This document shows, one piece after another, positions 51,837 to 64,000 of a DNA stretch of 64,000 nt; position 1 is the first letter of the stretch; the number at the start of each line of letters is the position of its first letter. Source of the stretch: Orthonyx spaldingii (lineage: Eukaryota; Chordata; Aves; Passeriformes; Orthonychidae); NCBI GenBank assembly GCA_013397795.1, contig VZTJ01001736.1, positions 62,001 to 126,000 on the forward strand. Direction: 5' to 3'. The translations under genes and the position numbers were made by a program. A model generated the notes under the pieces. It had not been told where the DNA came from. It searched no databases and worked only from the letters and a program-made list of their open reading frames with translations.

Positions 51837-51925
51837 TTCCACTCTGTGTGAAGGTCTGGTGTATTTTTAATGGACATCTCAATCTCACATCACCTCAGAG
51901 GGATGGACAGGGAAAATGTCTAAAG
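51837..51925 (+). other. Candidate 89-nt exon (splice-bounded open segment)
   Basis: The donor is strong (AAG|GTAAGTATT, GT at 51926). The acceptor ends gggatgtcag at 51836 and has a broken pyrimidine tract, so it is only fair. One frame is open (PLCVKVWCIFNGHLNLT and onward to CLK). No family recognised; chance is likely. Confidence 0.13.
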
Positions 51926-54059
51926 GTAAGTATTTATATTAAATATAAGGATTTTTTTTTTGTAAAATACCTATTAAATTATTTGATATCAGACATTTTG
52001 TTATGTAGATAAGGTTTGCATGTATTTATTAAGACTTTCTCTAATGTCACATATTGCTATTATTAAAGATAGGGAAAAGCTGGACTTTTTTTCTATAACA
52101 ATGAGAAAAGTTTTATTCATCTTGTTTAGCAATTGATGGTCATGTTCAGATCAGTGTCATTCATTTAGTTTATATAAGCCCATGAAAAAAGTTATTAAAG
52201 TATGCAAGAAGCAATTAGGTGAAAAAAAATATACTCAATTCCCAGCCAATCTGAAACAACTAAATACCCAGATGATACCAGGCTTACTCAGTGTCATGAG
52301 AAACAGCTGTTTGACCACACTGATTTCATACTGACAATTCCTGAGATTCCTGTAGTATTAGAGATTTTCACATGGTATGGTAGCATGATAAGCATAGTAC
52401 TTTAATAACCATCTTAGTAGCTTTGTGATATCGTTGTTGTGCTGCAATAAATGTAGTCCCTTTGTTACCTGGTACCTTGCTGTCTGTATAAGATCCAACA
52501 AAAGTATAAGTACCCTAAAAAACTGGTACTCTCAGAAATCTGAAGTTGGTCATCGATTTCTCTGTGGAGAACCTGGTAGAAAATTATGGAGATCTTTTCT
52601 CTCTCACTGTAGATGCAAGGGCTTTTAAAGGTCTTTAGCCCTGCTTTTGTTGAGCTGTCATGCTGCTTTATAATTGAATCACAAATGATGTCACAGGAGG
52701 AAGAAACTAAAATCCCTGGTGTGAACATCTTATGCTCATGGCAAAGTGTGACCACCTAAGGAACAACAAAGTTGTGACGCCTTAGTTTAAGGATGTATGG
52801 GGAAAACTGAGGAGGGGTAGTGGGAAATGATCTATTAACATATTGACACAGTGAAATGCAGCACAAATTTTTTCAATACATATAGATTAGGTCACAAAAT
52901 CTGGCACCAGCTCAAGTGAAACAGTTCTTCTTGTTGTGAGTACTCTGCTTCATCATTCAAATGGCTTCATCATTGGCATTTGGACACCATATATACCTCT
53001 TCAGGGAGAGGGCAGCAACATCTTGATGTTAAGTCTGAATTTTAACTCTTCCTAGATGGCTTCATGTCACAGCTTTTGTGTTGGTGCTGGAAGTTGCCAC
53101 TGTCCCTGGAGGCATGGAGACAAGTAGAGTCTCAGAGGGTCTGGTGAGACCTCTGCTCAGATTGTTGGTAGTTGCAATCTAAATAGCTGCTGTCAATAGA
53201 TATCTTTTCTGGGGCAGAGGGTAGAGATTGTTGGGGAGTCACGTGTCTGGACAGGGATCAAAATGTGCATCTGTATGGTCAGTCAGGGAGCTCTGCATAA
53301 CATCGAGTGAAAACATGAGTAAAACATGTTCAACATGATTTTACTGGAAATGCGAGACTTAGCTGATCTAAAAGTATTTTTGACAAACCAGTGGTTCTTT
53401 GTAGTACTAGCTGGAACTTGCTTTGAAGTGACTTTGCTGCTTTTTTATACTGCAAAAGCTCAAAGGTCAGTGGATTTATCCATTCGAAGGTCTCCGTGGA
53501 GAGGTCAGCTCAAAGCTTCACTCTGTTTCTCTCATTCAAACGAACACAAGGAGACTGCAGAGGTTAGTTAGGAGACAGGATTACAGTGTCTGCAGTGTGG
53601 AGAAGGTGTGCCTCTCAATGTCCCTATTATAGCTATTTCTATGTGAACAAACGACCCAATTCATAAACCAATCTTTGGTGAGATCACCATGGCCTACACA
53701 GAATCTCTAGAAATTTATTCTGCATTAATAATCAGTAGTAAAAAGGTATTATCTACTATCAGATTTACAGGACTTGAGGGGTCTGGAGTCGTCAAGGTAA
53801 GAACTGTAGTATATGAGAAAATGGATTCTTGAGAAAGAGTTTGTGCTGAATATTGTGGTTTTGCCTTATGCTTTTTCATGTGTGCATAACCTTTTGTTTC
53901 AGGCACGCATCCCCTTCTGCTTACCCATGTTACCCTGAGATCAGAAAACTGCAATGCATTCTACTTGCAACTATTTCTGAAGGGAATTTAACAGCGTGAG
54001 CTATCCCACTTATCAAAGGCAGGGAACATTTAACAACAATGTGTCACAAACCACAACAA
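51926..54059. other. Noncoding AT-rich DNA; no gene seen
   Basis: Unique sequence with short chance frames. Confidence 0.55.
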
Positions 54060-54160
54060 TTCCCAGTGGTCTCTTGGGTAGGATTCAAGGTGATGGCATT
54101 GACCTTTATAAACCGAAATGGTCTGGCCCAGCTTATTAGAGCCTTCCCTCCACGCAACAC
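54060..54160 (+). mobile_element. Decayed L2/CR1-type LINE ORF2 fragment (C-terminal region)
   Basis: One frame reads VGFKVMALTF (54078-54107), and what follows at DNA level keeps 'aaatggtctggcccagctta'. This resembles the block near the end of the reverse-transcriptase ORF of L2/CR1-clade LINEs, in which an 'HWLPV..RIQFKV' stretch leads into 'LTYKALNGL.P'. Just upstream, cagtggtctcttggg could be the worn HWLPV codons in another frame. Frames shift at least once and a stop follows, so it is a fossil. The family assignment rests on remembered motif similarity. Confidence 0.45.
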
Positions 54161-57100
54161 TCCACAGCAGTAATTGAGAAAGGTTCAAGCTGAAAGTGTT
54201 TTAGGATATTGCTTTGATTGTATAAAAGCTAGAGCTTTTCTTCTGCAAATTCTCCCAAGTATATCAGGTTTTGGGGGAGATTATGAAAAGGACCGTAACA
54301 AGAGGTTGATGGATTGTTCATCAGAATGGAATAGCACATTACGAAAACATATATCTTCATGACTTTGCCTGTTACTGGGCAAGAAATTTCATTTGACTTT
54401 GACTGAGTTGAAATCACTAGCCCACTGGATCAGCAATTCATTCAGGAGAGCATCGTTTTATCTGCAACATTGGAAGACCAACTATGTGAGCACTATCCTG
54501 CCATCCTAAAACTCAGGCTGTAAGGGCAGCCAGCCTCCAAACTTCTGTTTAATTCCTAACACAGGAATTATTTCCCAGACTTTGTGGTGGTGCTGGGGTA
54601 ATGAGTAGTGAAGGTACTGATCTTTCAGATCTTTCTTACAGATACACTGATCTTTCCCAGGAATCTTGGTTATTAAAGAACATTGTCATCTCTGCGCCTT
54701 GGTGGGGAGAGGATGCATAAATGCAGGGCAGCAATGAGAAAAAAAAAGACCACTGTACGCCTGTTGTAGAAGCAAGTCATTCAATTGCTTCAATACAGAC
54801 ACTTAAAAAATAAAATTAATTTTTCCATTTCATAAGTGTTATAAATTAGAAATCTTGAGTTTTAAACAAAAATTATCTAGAATTGCCCTCAGGAAACTTT
54901 GTATTATTTTCTGTTATTCTCACAGATCACTTTGTTTTGAAGCTGGGTGCTCATGTCATCTGGTGCTTCATTCACAGCATGGAAAAAGGCTTAGGACTCA
55001 ACCTGAGTGTGCCTGTAATAGGAGAGAGGAGCTGTTCCCAATCATATAAAGTTAAGGTTGAGTGGTTTCTTGCCATATGTAAGTTATTTTAAGAGAGAGT
55101 AACATAGCACAAAGGCACAGCTATACCTCATGTCAGTGCCAGGAAAGGACTACAACTGGCTTTAGCAACCTTCACATGAGGACTCTGTGTGCGCTTGGAA
55201 GTGGCAGAACATGGAAATGGAGAAGCTTAGGAGGGATTTATCTGAGACCTGGGAACCTGGTTAAGGAGTTTCGCTGTGTATGAGCAGGGTCTGTCAGACC
55301 CTGTGCCATGTCTAGTATGTCTGTGACAGTGCTTTGTAAAGCAGACTACTATGAATTAGAAAAGGGAGAGAAAAGCTAAAGATATTATCTGAATAAAACT
55401 GCTAATCTCACAGGATTCCTGTTTTGCTGCTGGATATTAAAGGTCTATGGCCCACATAATATAAGAGTCCATATGCTTAGAGAAACGAAAAACTGCACAG
55501 AACTTTCAAGTTACTCAAATTTTTCTGAGTAGCAACAGCTCCTGAAGGAATGACAGAAATGTTTTATCCTTCCTCCCTTCCCTGTTTATAGCTCTGACCT
55601 GCACTTCTTCAGCACTTCAAACAAAGGCAGAAACTCTGTATTACCTCTGCCTGGATTTTGTTATTCCAGGTTCCTTGTGTGACAGCATAGTCTTCTCAGA
55701 TTGCTCTTATCTGTGTTGGCTTGTGGGGATGTTAAACCTCAGAGCCCTAAGATCCCACACACCATCAGAGCAACTATCACAGCACATGTTGGCCTCCCAA
55801 GATATAAACAAACCTTCCAGTATCAAAAGGCAATAAAACACAGAAAACTTTAATCTTTTGATGGTTTTATGGTGCATTGTTCTCTGTGAAGTGTCCTCAA
55901 TGCTGTTTCTCTGATAGGCACAAAATTGAGAAAGTAGGATAATATGACAATCGCTACACTTGCTTTTACCATCATTCTAACAGTGCACATAATTTCTAGA
56001 GCAACCTCTCTTGTGTATTAAAATAGACATACCTGTAAATATGTCCTAATATATTAAGTACAGAACTGTATTACAGCATCAATGGATATACAAAGAGTGA
56101 AGAACTTAAGTCAGGGGATAGAGTTAAAAGAAAAAATGTACCGTGGAGATGGTATCATTCCATCTCTTCTGAGCATCCAGGGCCCCTGTTACTCAGATGA
56201 GCTCACAGCTCAAATTATGTAAAGCTCTATCTGCTCTGCTATGATTCTCCTTCTCACCTAGTAAGCTGTCATCACTGTTCAGGAAGAAGCCTGGATTCAA
56301 TCTGTTATTAAGCACCTATGTGGATCATACTTCTCTGTAGTTCCTCTGTAGTCAAAGAAAGGTCATTTCACTCCACTTAGACATTGAATCACCCTTGTGA
56401 GCTGCCTGGCCCTCCTGAGACCAGAGGGGAAACCTGGGAAGCCTATACACATGTACCCAGCCTCTTGGATGCACTTTTGCCTCTTATGCATCCAGGGACT
56501 GCATCTCCACCAGAAGAAAACATTTCTTGACTCACCCCTCCATCCTCCAGCCTTCATCTTTTGTGATTGCCACAAGACATAGCCCATGAGATGTACAGTT
56601 AAAAAGCATGTGGACGTCATGCTAGGAAAGACTACATGCAGAATGCTGTGTAGACAATGTGGAGAACATGGAAAGGGCATGGGTCTGGGATGTGCTTCCC
56701 CAGGGTGGGGGGATGCTCCCTATCATGTGTGATACCCACTCACATACAGATGAGTCGTTTTTGCTGTCCTGGCCCCGCTCTGCTGGCTGCTGGAAGCGAA
56801 AGATGCAAAACCAGAATGGCCAATGGCTATTTCGCTCTTTGAGCACGAAGGTTGCACTGACTTTTAACAGAAGACAAAGTTCCCTGCAGAACAAAGCCTT
56901 AGCCTTAATTTGCTCTAAATATTCATTTCAGTAATTTGGCCAGCAAAGTAGGCAACCACTAGTCAGTGGGTTGGAGACTATCCTTATTCTGGGCCCTGAT
57001 GGTCCTGACTCACTGCCTCAGCTGAAGTCTCTCTGCCTGGGCAGTTGGGGTGTGAAAGATGTTGCCTGGTCACACAGATCAGAAGTTCTTAGGCTTCTTG

Positions 57101-60100
57101 GGGTGTATCACCAAGTCTATTTCCACTACTCTAGTATTAGTTAAAGAAAGGCAGCCCAATTAAGTATATGGTGCCTATAGTTTTAGATAAATTCACTCAC
57201 CCAAGTACAGTCCTTGCTCCAATACTTTAAAACAAGGAGGAAAACCCACCAAACAAGTACGTTACGTGCTTGGGAGAGGGAAACTATAGTCCTTATGACC
57301 GGTAGGTTTTCAGACACGTGACGTGCATGTGAGTTCATACTTCCCTGTATAGGCACAGACAGAGAAATGTCTTATATGCAAAGGAGATTGTCTCACCTTA
57401 CTCTTCTCTGAATGATTTTTGTTCAGGTTTGTTCCAGTTCCCTGGTTACCTGAAACCCAGTCTGCTTCAGCTAGTACATAATCCTCAGCTGATCCAAGGC
57501 TGGAGAGAGGCTTTAATGCATTGCTCCACTAGCAATGTGGCAGCTCTTCATGCTGTGAAGTGTGGCCCACCACTCAGTCCCACTAGCCCCCAGCCCAGCT
57601 CTCAGGATTGGGGTCCATGCAGAAGCTCCCACTAGGCAGCACATCCCTGACACCAGAGGAGGTTACTTTGTCCCTGCCATCTCCTCACAGTGTATTGGTT
57701 CCTAAGACTCTCCCCATTGCTGCTTGTGAGGGTCTCTGTCCTGCAGGAAAGCTTAGGGAAAAGGTTTGATGTTATTTAAGAGTGACTCTTGGATTTAATT
57801 ATGAGTGCTCCCATCTCCCTTCTTTCCTTCTCCTCTCCTCTGAGAGTTACCCACAAAATAGATTTCTGTACAATCTGGGTAAAGCTCTGATCTCTTTTTC
57901 ACTGTTGGACCTACATAAGGAACTGAATCAGGCCCACCAGCTAATTTTTTAGAAGAAAGAAATATATATTTCCCTTGCATCATGAAACTTCCTTGAGGAG
58001 ATTTTGTTATGTTATGATCCAAGTCCTGCTATTTGGCACAGCAAGTAATTATTGTACAGTTACTGATTTTCTGACTCACTCCTTTGCAGATCTGTTCTGC
58101 TTCTTCGGATTCATTACAAGCCTCAAGGAACTGAGCAGAAAAACAGCATGTCCCACCTTCACATGTCAGATAGTAAAGCTTAGTCATGCAGCTTAAAATA
58201 AAGTAAGCAAGGGGCAGATGGCAAAAAGGACAAAATGTGGCTTATTTAATCTGCCTGTGTTTGCAAGGAAGTAATTGTCTTTTAGGCTCCAGAAAACAGA
58301 GTGCTAGCAGAAGACAAACAATGAAGTCTCTCTTTCCAGGGCACATATGACACTATTTGTATAGCTTCAACAGGAGCCTGCAGTTAATTCAGGGCTTTCA
58401 ATAAAATTTACATTCACCATATGTAGAGGATAAAACACCTTCCTTGAATTTGGAAGCTGAATTGACCTGCTTCCCCTCCCTCATGTGATCAGTTCACCCA
58501 GAGAAACTGTAATCCTCTTTTGAGCCCATACAGTAAAAATGTCTTTAACGAAACAGACCATCCAACATAAAACTATTACACGAGGAAACAAGGCACTAAG
58601 TGGTACAATAACTTGAAACACATAATACTGTCAGAAACAATGACTGTAGGCCTGACAGTTTCCATCAAACTGGTACCAATTTAAAGCTTTTAGTAAGTGC
58701 AATCATTAATGTATGCAGAGCAGTTAAGTAGTGAGTCAGAGTAACTTAGCTACATTTTGTTTTGTACTGACAAACCACAAAAGAACACCTCAAGTGCTGG
58801 AAGTACAGTTGCTCATTAGGTATTTAGTTTTGCAAATACCTTTGGAGTTTTATTCAGTTATTTTCAATGCATGTGTACAGTGCAGCTCTGCACAGGCTGA
58901 AAGGATCTCTTTTTTGCCACAGATAAATAGCACACATTTTAAACCTACCGTGTTACTGGTGAGAAGATGAGCCCTGAGCAAAACCAAGAAGAGGGACAGC
59001 CCAAATCAAACTGTGTGTATGAAAAACTCATACTGTCTAAATGCTCTGAAAAGTTTTAGCTTTTAGATGTTTTTGAGCAAGGAGCACCTCCTGAAGATTC
59101 CAAAGCCAACCATATGTAATACCCATTGGGGAGCCAGAGAGGCCCTGGCTAACTCTAGAGGGTGCTGCATGTGTTTGTACCTGGTTGACAAATGACAATT
59201 GGGAGGAGTGCACAACCTGTGAAAGGAGGGCAATGAAATCTGATGGTGCCTACAAATTTATTCTACATTCCTAGATTTCCTAATTTGAGGTCCAGTAGTT
59301 TCTAGGGATCTTGATAAAACAGAGAAGGAGGGGCAGGGGAACAGGTGCAACATCAGGGAGAGGAAACATCAGCCATTGTGAGGAGAGACTCAAACTGAAA
59401 CTTTTGTAGAGAAAAAGACTGGTGAGAGGGGAAGGTGTTTCACAGATATAAAATCATGGAGATGACAGGTAAGATTAAAGCAGCTCTTTCACTCACCAGT
59501 TGTGCAGGCACTCAGTAACTAGTACAAGACTGCTTTAAAACAGACAGAGGGAAACACTGGACAAGCTTGTACAGACAGATGGTTTCAGCTGGTTGAAAGA
59601 AAAGATGGACCAATTCACAGACCAACAGTATAGTAATAGAGTGAATAAATGAATGTACCCTCCATCATCTCTAATTTTGGGACTACAGTGAATGGATTAG
59701 AGGGGAGGGCCAGATGTTTCATGCTGCTGCTGTTGGGGCAGAACACTTGGTCAAATGGCTCACTGCTTGGGGCTAGTCGGGCATTCTTGTTTGTTATTCT
59801 TTTTTCCTGGACTCTAGACCCATTAGTCAAGGTGGTGGGTTCCTCAGGGCTGGGCACAAATATTGGCATTTGTATAGGCAGAATTTTGGTAATGTTTCTC
59901 ACTTAGTTACCATCAAAGCCTTTACTGGCTTCTGATTTTGAGGTTGCAGTTCATCTGCTGTTTAAAGATCTACTCCTGGGCTTGTCTAGAGGCACAAACA
60001 TCTTGAAAGTGAAGAAGAGCTTAGCACCACCTTCATGATTACCCTCAGGAAGCAGGTTTTTTCCACCTTTTTCGTCAAGTAGAGAAGCTTCGTTTACTCA

Positions 60101-63100
60101 TCCACGTACCAGTTTTCTTGAAGACAGATATAAAAGAAAGAGCAGAGATGCTTACCTACAGGATAACTTTGGAGCTGCTTGTCATGTTGAGGTCAAGCAT
60201 CAGAACAGAGACCTAAGGCACAGTCCCTTCCTCTTCATGTCTAAGAGGTCCTTTTACTTTTGCATTACCAGCAGTAGAATTTTGGGAGCTGTTTGGAAGC
60301 TGGGGTAGTGAGGTAGCATGAGAGATGTGCAGCTGCTGCATCTGTGTCCTGTCCTAGGAATCAGGCATATTCTCTGCAGTGCAGTCTTTGTATAAGAGTT
60401 TCTCTTACAAGGGACATGACTGGCTTTGGTTACCACACTCCTTGGCTTAGTCTTCCCATTGTTCCTGAATGTTGCATCTCCTGGACTAATTGTCCTCCTG
60501 TGTTTCTATCTCCCTGTCTAATGTACTGAGTTAATTTCTAACAATGCTTTCAAAGGCTTTGTAACATCAACAAAATAGTCTAGTGACATGTGAAAATCTG
60601 CCTATTTGTTTTAGGTCAAACACATTTACCTGCATGTTGCCTGCTGAATTTCCTCAGCACCTAGAGATCTGCCTGGAGATCTAGTAAGACCAGAAACTAC
60701 TACTTTAGTCTGTGGCTATAGCGATTAAGTAAATGCAAAGGAGCATGCTAAGAGAAGAAAAATGCCACTAATGTTTCCAAACCACCATTAAAATAAAAGT
60801 AAAATAAATTTAGGGCTAGGTCAGACACTCAGGTCAGTTCTGATTTTGTCAAAACCAGATTATTTCTTCCTTGAAAGCAACACAGCAGAAGTGCAAATAT
60901 AGCATGTCATGTCCTGTTGCAGCTCTCTGTACCTCACACTGTGCACAAATTTTGTTTCAGAGATGATGGTGTTTGCCAAGGTGTCACAAAAAGTTGTTAT
61001 CCTACAAGCCAGCAAGTTCCTAAAGCACCACCAATGTCGCAAATTCCTATTATCTAACTTTTAAGTTACCTTGACTCAATTTGTCTCCTCTATGGCTTTC
61101 CCAGGATTGAAAATAATAACGATAGAAGAATGGTTCAAAAAGCAGAAACAAAACCAGAGAAGCATTTGGTCTTATCTTTTTTAATAGAGGCCTGGGGAAA
61201 AGACAAGTTAACTCTTCTGATAAAGAAAAGCAGTTAATCTTACCTCAGACAGATTTTCAGTATCTTCCATCCAACTCCTCCTCTCTAAATTCAGGCACCT
61301 CTGTTAGTAATGTGGTGTCTGATTAGCAAAAGTATTTAGTAAGCTAATGTTCACTGTCCACAGCAGGAGGCTCACACAGCTTGGCTGATGAGAAATGAAC
61401 TGCCTGAAGCTAGCTTTTAATGGCAACTAATTTCCCATATTTGATACTCAGCTCAGCCAACTAATATCTAGCTCAACCGTGACAAGACAATCACAGTTCC
61501 TTTTGAAAATCCTTTAATCTGGGATGCAAACCAGTGTGCTCAAGGCTATAATGAACTTCTGCGATTATGTACTGGCTATTTTATAGGAGGTGTATTTTCT
61601 CTTTCCTTATTCCTTTTCTGCCTCAGAAAGGCTTAAGAATACATATTTTTGTAGTTTCCTGCATTTATGCAATTTGCTTAGTGCACAGAGATAATCTCCT
61701 CCTGAAAGTCAGTGACAAAAAAAAGTTTTAAAAGGACAAGTAAACAGCTTTCCTGTCAGATAACCCATAGGATGTGGCAGTTCACAAAAGCACATCATAA
61801 GTGGCTTTTAAATCAACTGATCTTGTTATTCTGAAAGTGTTTTAAACATCTAGCATGTTTTATACTGCACTGGCTTGGGCTTTGACAAATCCCATTACTC
61901 TCTGTTACTCGATCTCATTACACAGTGAATTATTAAATAGAACACTTAACCTAATTAGATATTATTGCCACGATACATACAGACATCCTGAAACTAGTCA
62001 TTCCTTTTTGTTGTTCTGACTAGTCCTTCAGTTGTTTTTTATCTCTTCTGTGTCAGTGGTGGGTTTTTTGCCTTTCTTAAGAAGCATCAAATCTCTGACA
62101 GAAGAAAAGATTTTATGCTGTTTCTTTTCAAAATGGTTCCTGGATGTAACAATACACAATGTATAGGTGCATGTTTGTAATCGCATTTGTGTCTGTACAT
62201 AGATACACACAGAAGCACTGAAACAAAAATTATTCTGGGCTGCAAACACATTATTTCTCCTCTAGCAGTGTGAACACTCACTTCTGTGGAGCTAATAAGA
62301 TATGCTTAGCCATATTTTGGTTTTAGACTAGACTAAAAATTTTCATTCCAAAAACATTCATTCCAGGAGGGAGAGAAGTCTTCAGCTCTTCTACAAATTG
62401 GCTGACAACTCCAACCTGTACCAGTCCAGTGTAGGGCCATAGGGCCTTTTCTCAAACCCTCACTGATGGCCAAAGTGTGTATCGTAAAGATGTCTGGAAA
62501 AAATGCTGGCTATTAATTTCAGAGCATTATCAGATCAACAAAGCCAGGCTAGCACATTTTCTCAGTCTTTTCAAAATACAGTGCAGTCATGGTTGGCTAA
62601 TTGGAAAAGATGCTCCCTATCATATAGTATACTTTTAAATTAACAGACTGTCACTTGTGGATCTGTTTCGGATCATTTTGTTATTTTTTCAGCAAACTTT
62701 CAAAATAAAATATTTATTTTCCCCACTCATACTGTGCAAATCAGGTCAAAAGTATTACTTGACATAGGCATAACTTGTAAGAGTTGCTTTGGCTATTTAC
62801 CAAGCTGTCATGTTTATCTTTTCAGTGGCATCTCCCATATTTGGAAACATGACAAATGCTGTAGACAGTGTTATTGTTGTGGGAGGCAGTTATCCCATGT
62901 TTAATGATGCTAACTATAGAATACTCATTTTTCAGAAATGGCCCATGTGTATGTTCCATTCAAGTAGAACCCTCCAAAATATATTAACTCACAGTTAATT
63001 CATGCTGTCTGAATACATCTCTGTGCTGAGGATGTACTGGGAGTGATGCAGTTTCTTGGAGAATGTCCTCACTGACATTTGTTTTGTATGATACCACTGG

Positions 63101-64000
63101 CTCCTGTGTGTGTCCCCCTTTTTCTTGTTGCCCACTGTAGATAAAATAGCCCAGTGTGCCAAGTCCTTCTTACATTTATCTGATGTTCTTTTGTGCTAAG
63201 CATTAGAAAATTTTACCTTTCTTGTTCTTTTACTCCCATACACCTCCTCCTTCTACATCTATTTCTTTATTTTTAAATCAAAATGATGCAACTCCAGCTT
63301 TGCAGTCAAGATTGACCTTAATTTTTCCAAGTCAACATCTGAGTTAAATACTTTTGCTGCTCACAACATGTGCGTTAGCAACCACAACTCTGTGTTGTGA
63401 ATATTCACAACATTTCACTGTATTTTATGGTGGAGAGAGACACTGAAACATGCATCAAATGAGAAGACAAAATATAAAATTGTGGCTACTGTCTGAGTCA
63501 ACAAGCTGCTCATGTTGTTATCTGTATGTATAAAAGTGAGATTATTGGATTACTTTGGCAATTTTATGAGTTAAAGTAGAAACTGATGTGCCTGACATTA
63601 AGACTCTTACTAGACACTGTTATTTGATGCTGCTTGACAAGTATCATCTTTATGTGAATGAGCTGGTTTCAAAAAGACCAGATGTAAGTATTGCCTCTTC
63701 CACAACCTGAAAACCCTGCACATCTTAAAAGTGTTTGGCTCACTCAATATCAGAAAACAATATTCAGAAAAGGTGGTATGGATGAGACGGATTTTTTTGA
63801 TATACCATTGAATATCTGTGATGAAGCTTGCTCAGAACTTGCTGAGACAAGTTGTTTTACAATCCTGTCAATATCCACAGAAAATTAAGTCCAAAATTTG
63901 CTAAGAAATCAAGATAAATATCAATGGTATTGCAAAAAAATGTGTCCTGTATAACTTTCTATTTTAAATGGAGTATTTCTGAAATGAAAAGAGATTCCTA
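54161..64000. other. Noncoding AT-rich DNA; no gene seen
   Basis: Unique sequence to the right edge. A GC-richer patch at 57430-57740 has one frame faintly like LINE text (see rejected items). The segments 61300-61560 and 61640-61980 are varied, TAAT-containing and CpG-retaining (ctcgatctcattac, gccacgatac), so may hold constrained noncoding DNA. Frames are short, none recognised. Confidence 0.5.

Noticed and set aside
57430..57740. Faint LINE-like text (SLLQLVHNPQL, then a possible worn HWLP block near 57690)
   Set aside because: The motif order fits an L2-type ORF2, but the spacing is too long and the following FKVL-type block is absent; too weak to call.
1..64000. tRNA, rRNA, bacterial operons, prophage or endogenous retrovirus with LTRs
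   Set aside because: No tRNA or rRNA text, primer-binding site, gag/pol-like frame or paired long terminal repeats were seen by eye; a tRNAscan and RepeatMasker run would settle it.

Overview
This window looks like 64 kb of vertebrate nuclear DNA, most probably from a bird. The best evidence is two truncated CR1 LINE 3' ends (10293-10493 and 32651-32788). Each carries the CR1 terminal text and ends in degenerate copies of the 8-bp ATTCTRTG tail repeat. Interspersed repeats are sparse, most of the DNA is AT-rich with few CpGs, and there is one dense CpG island at the left edge. Crocodilians and turtles also carry CR1, so 'bird' is an inference from CR1 plus low repeat density. The species cannot be named.

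I recognise no protein-coding gene, rRNA, tRNA, CRISPR array or operon. Open frames are short, mostly lack an ATG start, overlap on both strands, and resemble no family I know. The window reads as intergenic or long-intron sequence.

Layout. 1-345: CpG island containing a 50-bp GC-rich minisatellite that runs off the left edge; this is the likely promoter or first-exon area of a gene that lies mostly outside or is spliced across the window. 346-10292: AT-rich unique DNA with pyrimidine-rich and T-rich tracts. 10293-10493: CR1 number 1. 10656-11221: a stop-poor, distinctive unique segment. 14911-15320: GC-richer patch with two segments bounded by good splice-site matches. 15709-15794 and 17953-18017: purine-rich and (TTTTG)n low-complexity tracts. 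24763-24791: a possible 29-nt micro-exon. 29622-29708: a long, nearly perfect RNA-type hairpin, the most interesting local structure. 32651-32788: CR1 number 2. 33090-33390, 36130-36830 and 47630-47790: unique AT/TAAT-rich blocks that look like conserved noncoding (enhancer-type) DNA, though conservation cannot be tested here. 54060-54160: a decayed fragment resembling the end of an L2/CR1-type LINE ORF2. 54161-64000: AT-rich unique DNA with no supported feature.

There is no clear undescribed multi-gene system. The leads worth checking are the 29.6-kb hairpin, the candidate regulatory blocks, the splice-bounded segments and the edge minisatellite in the CpG island.
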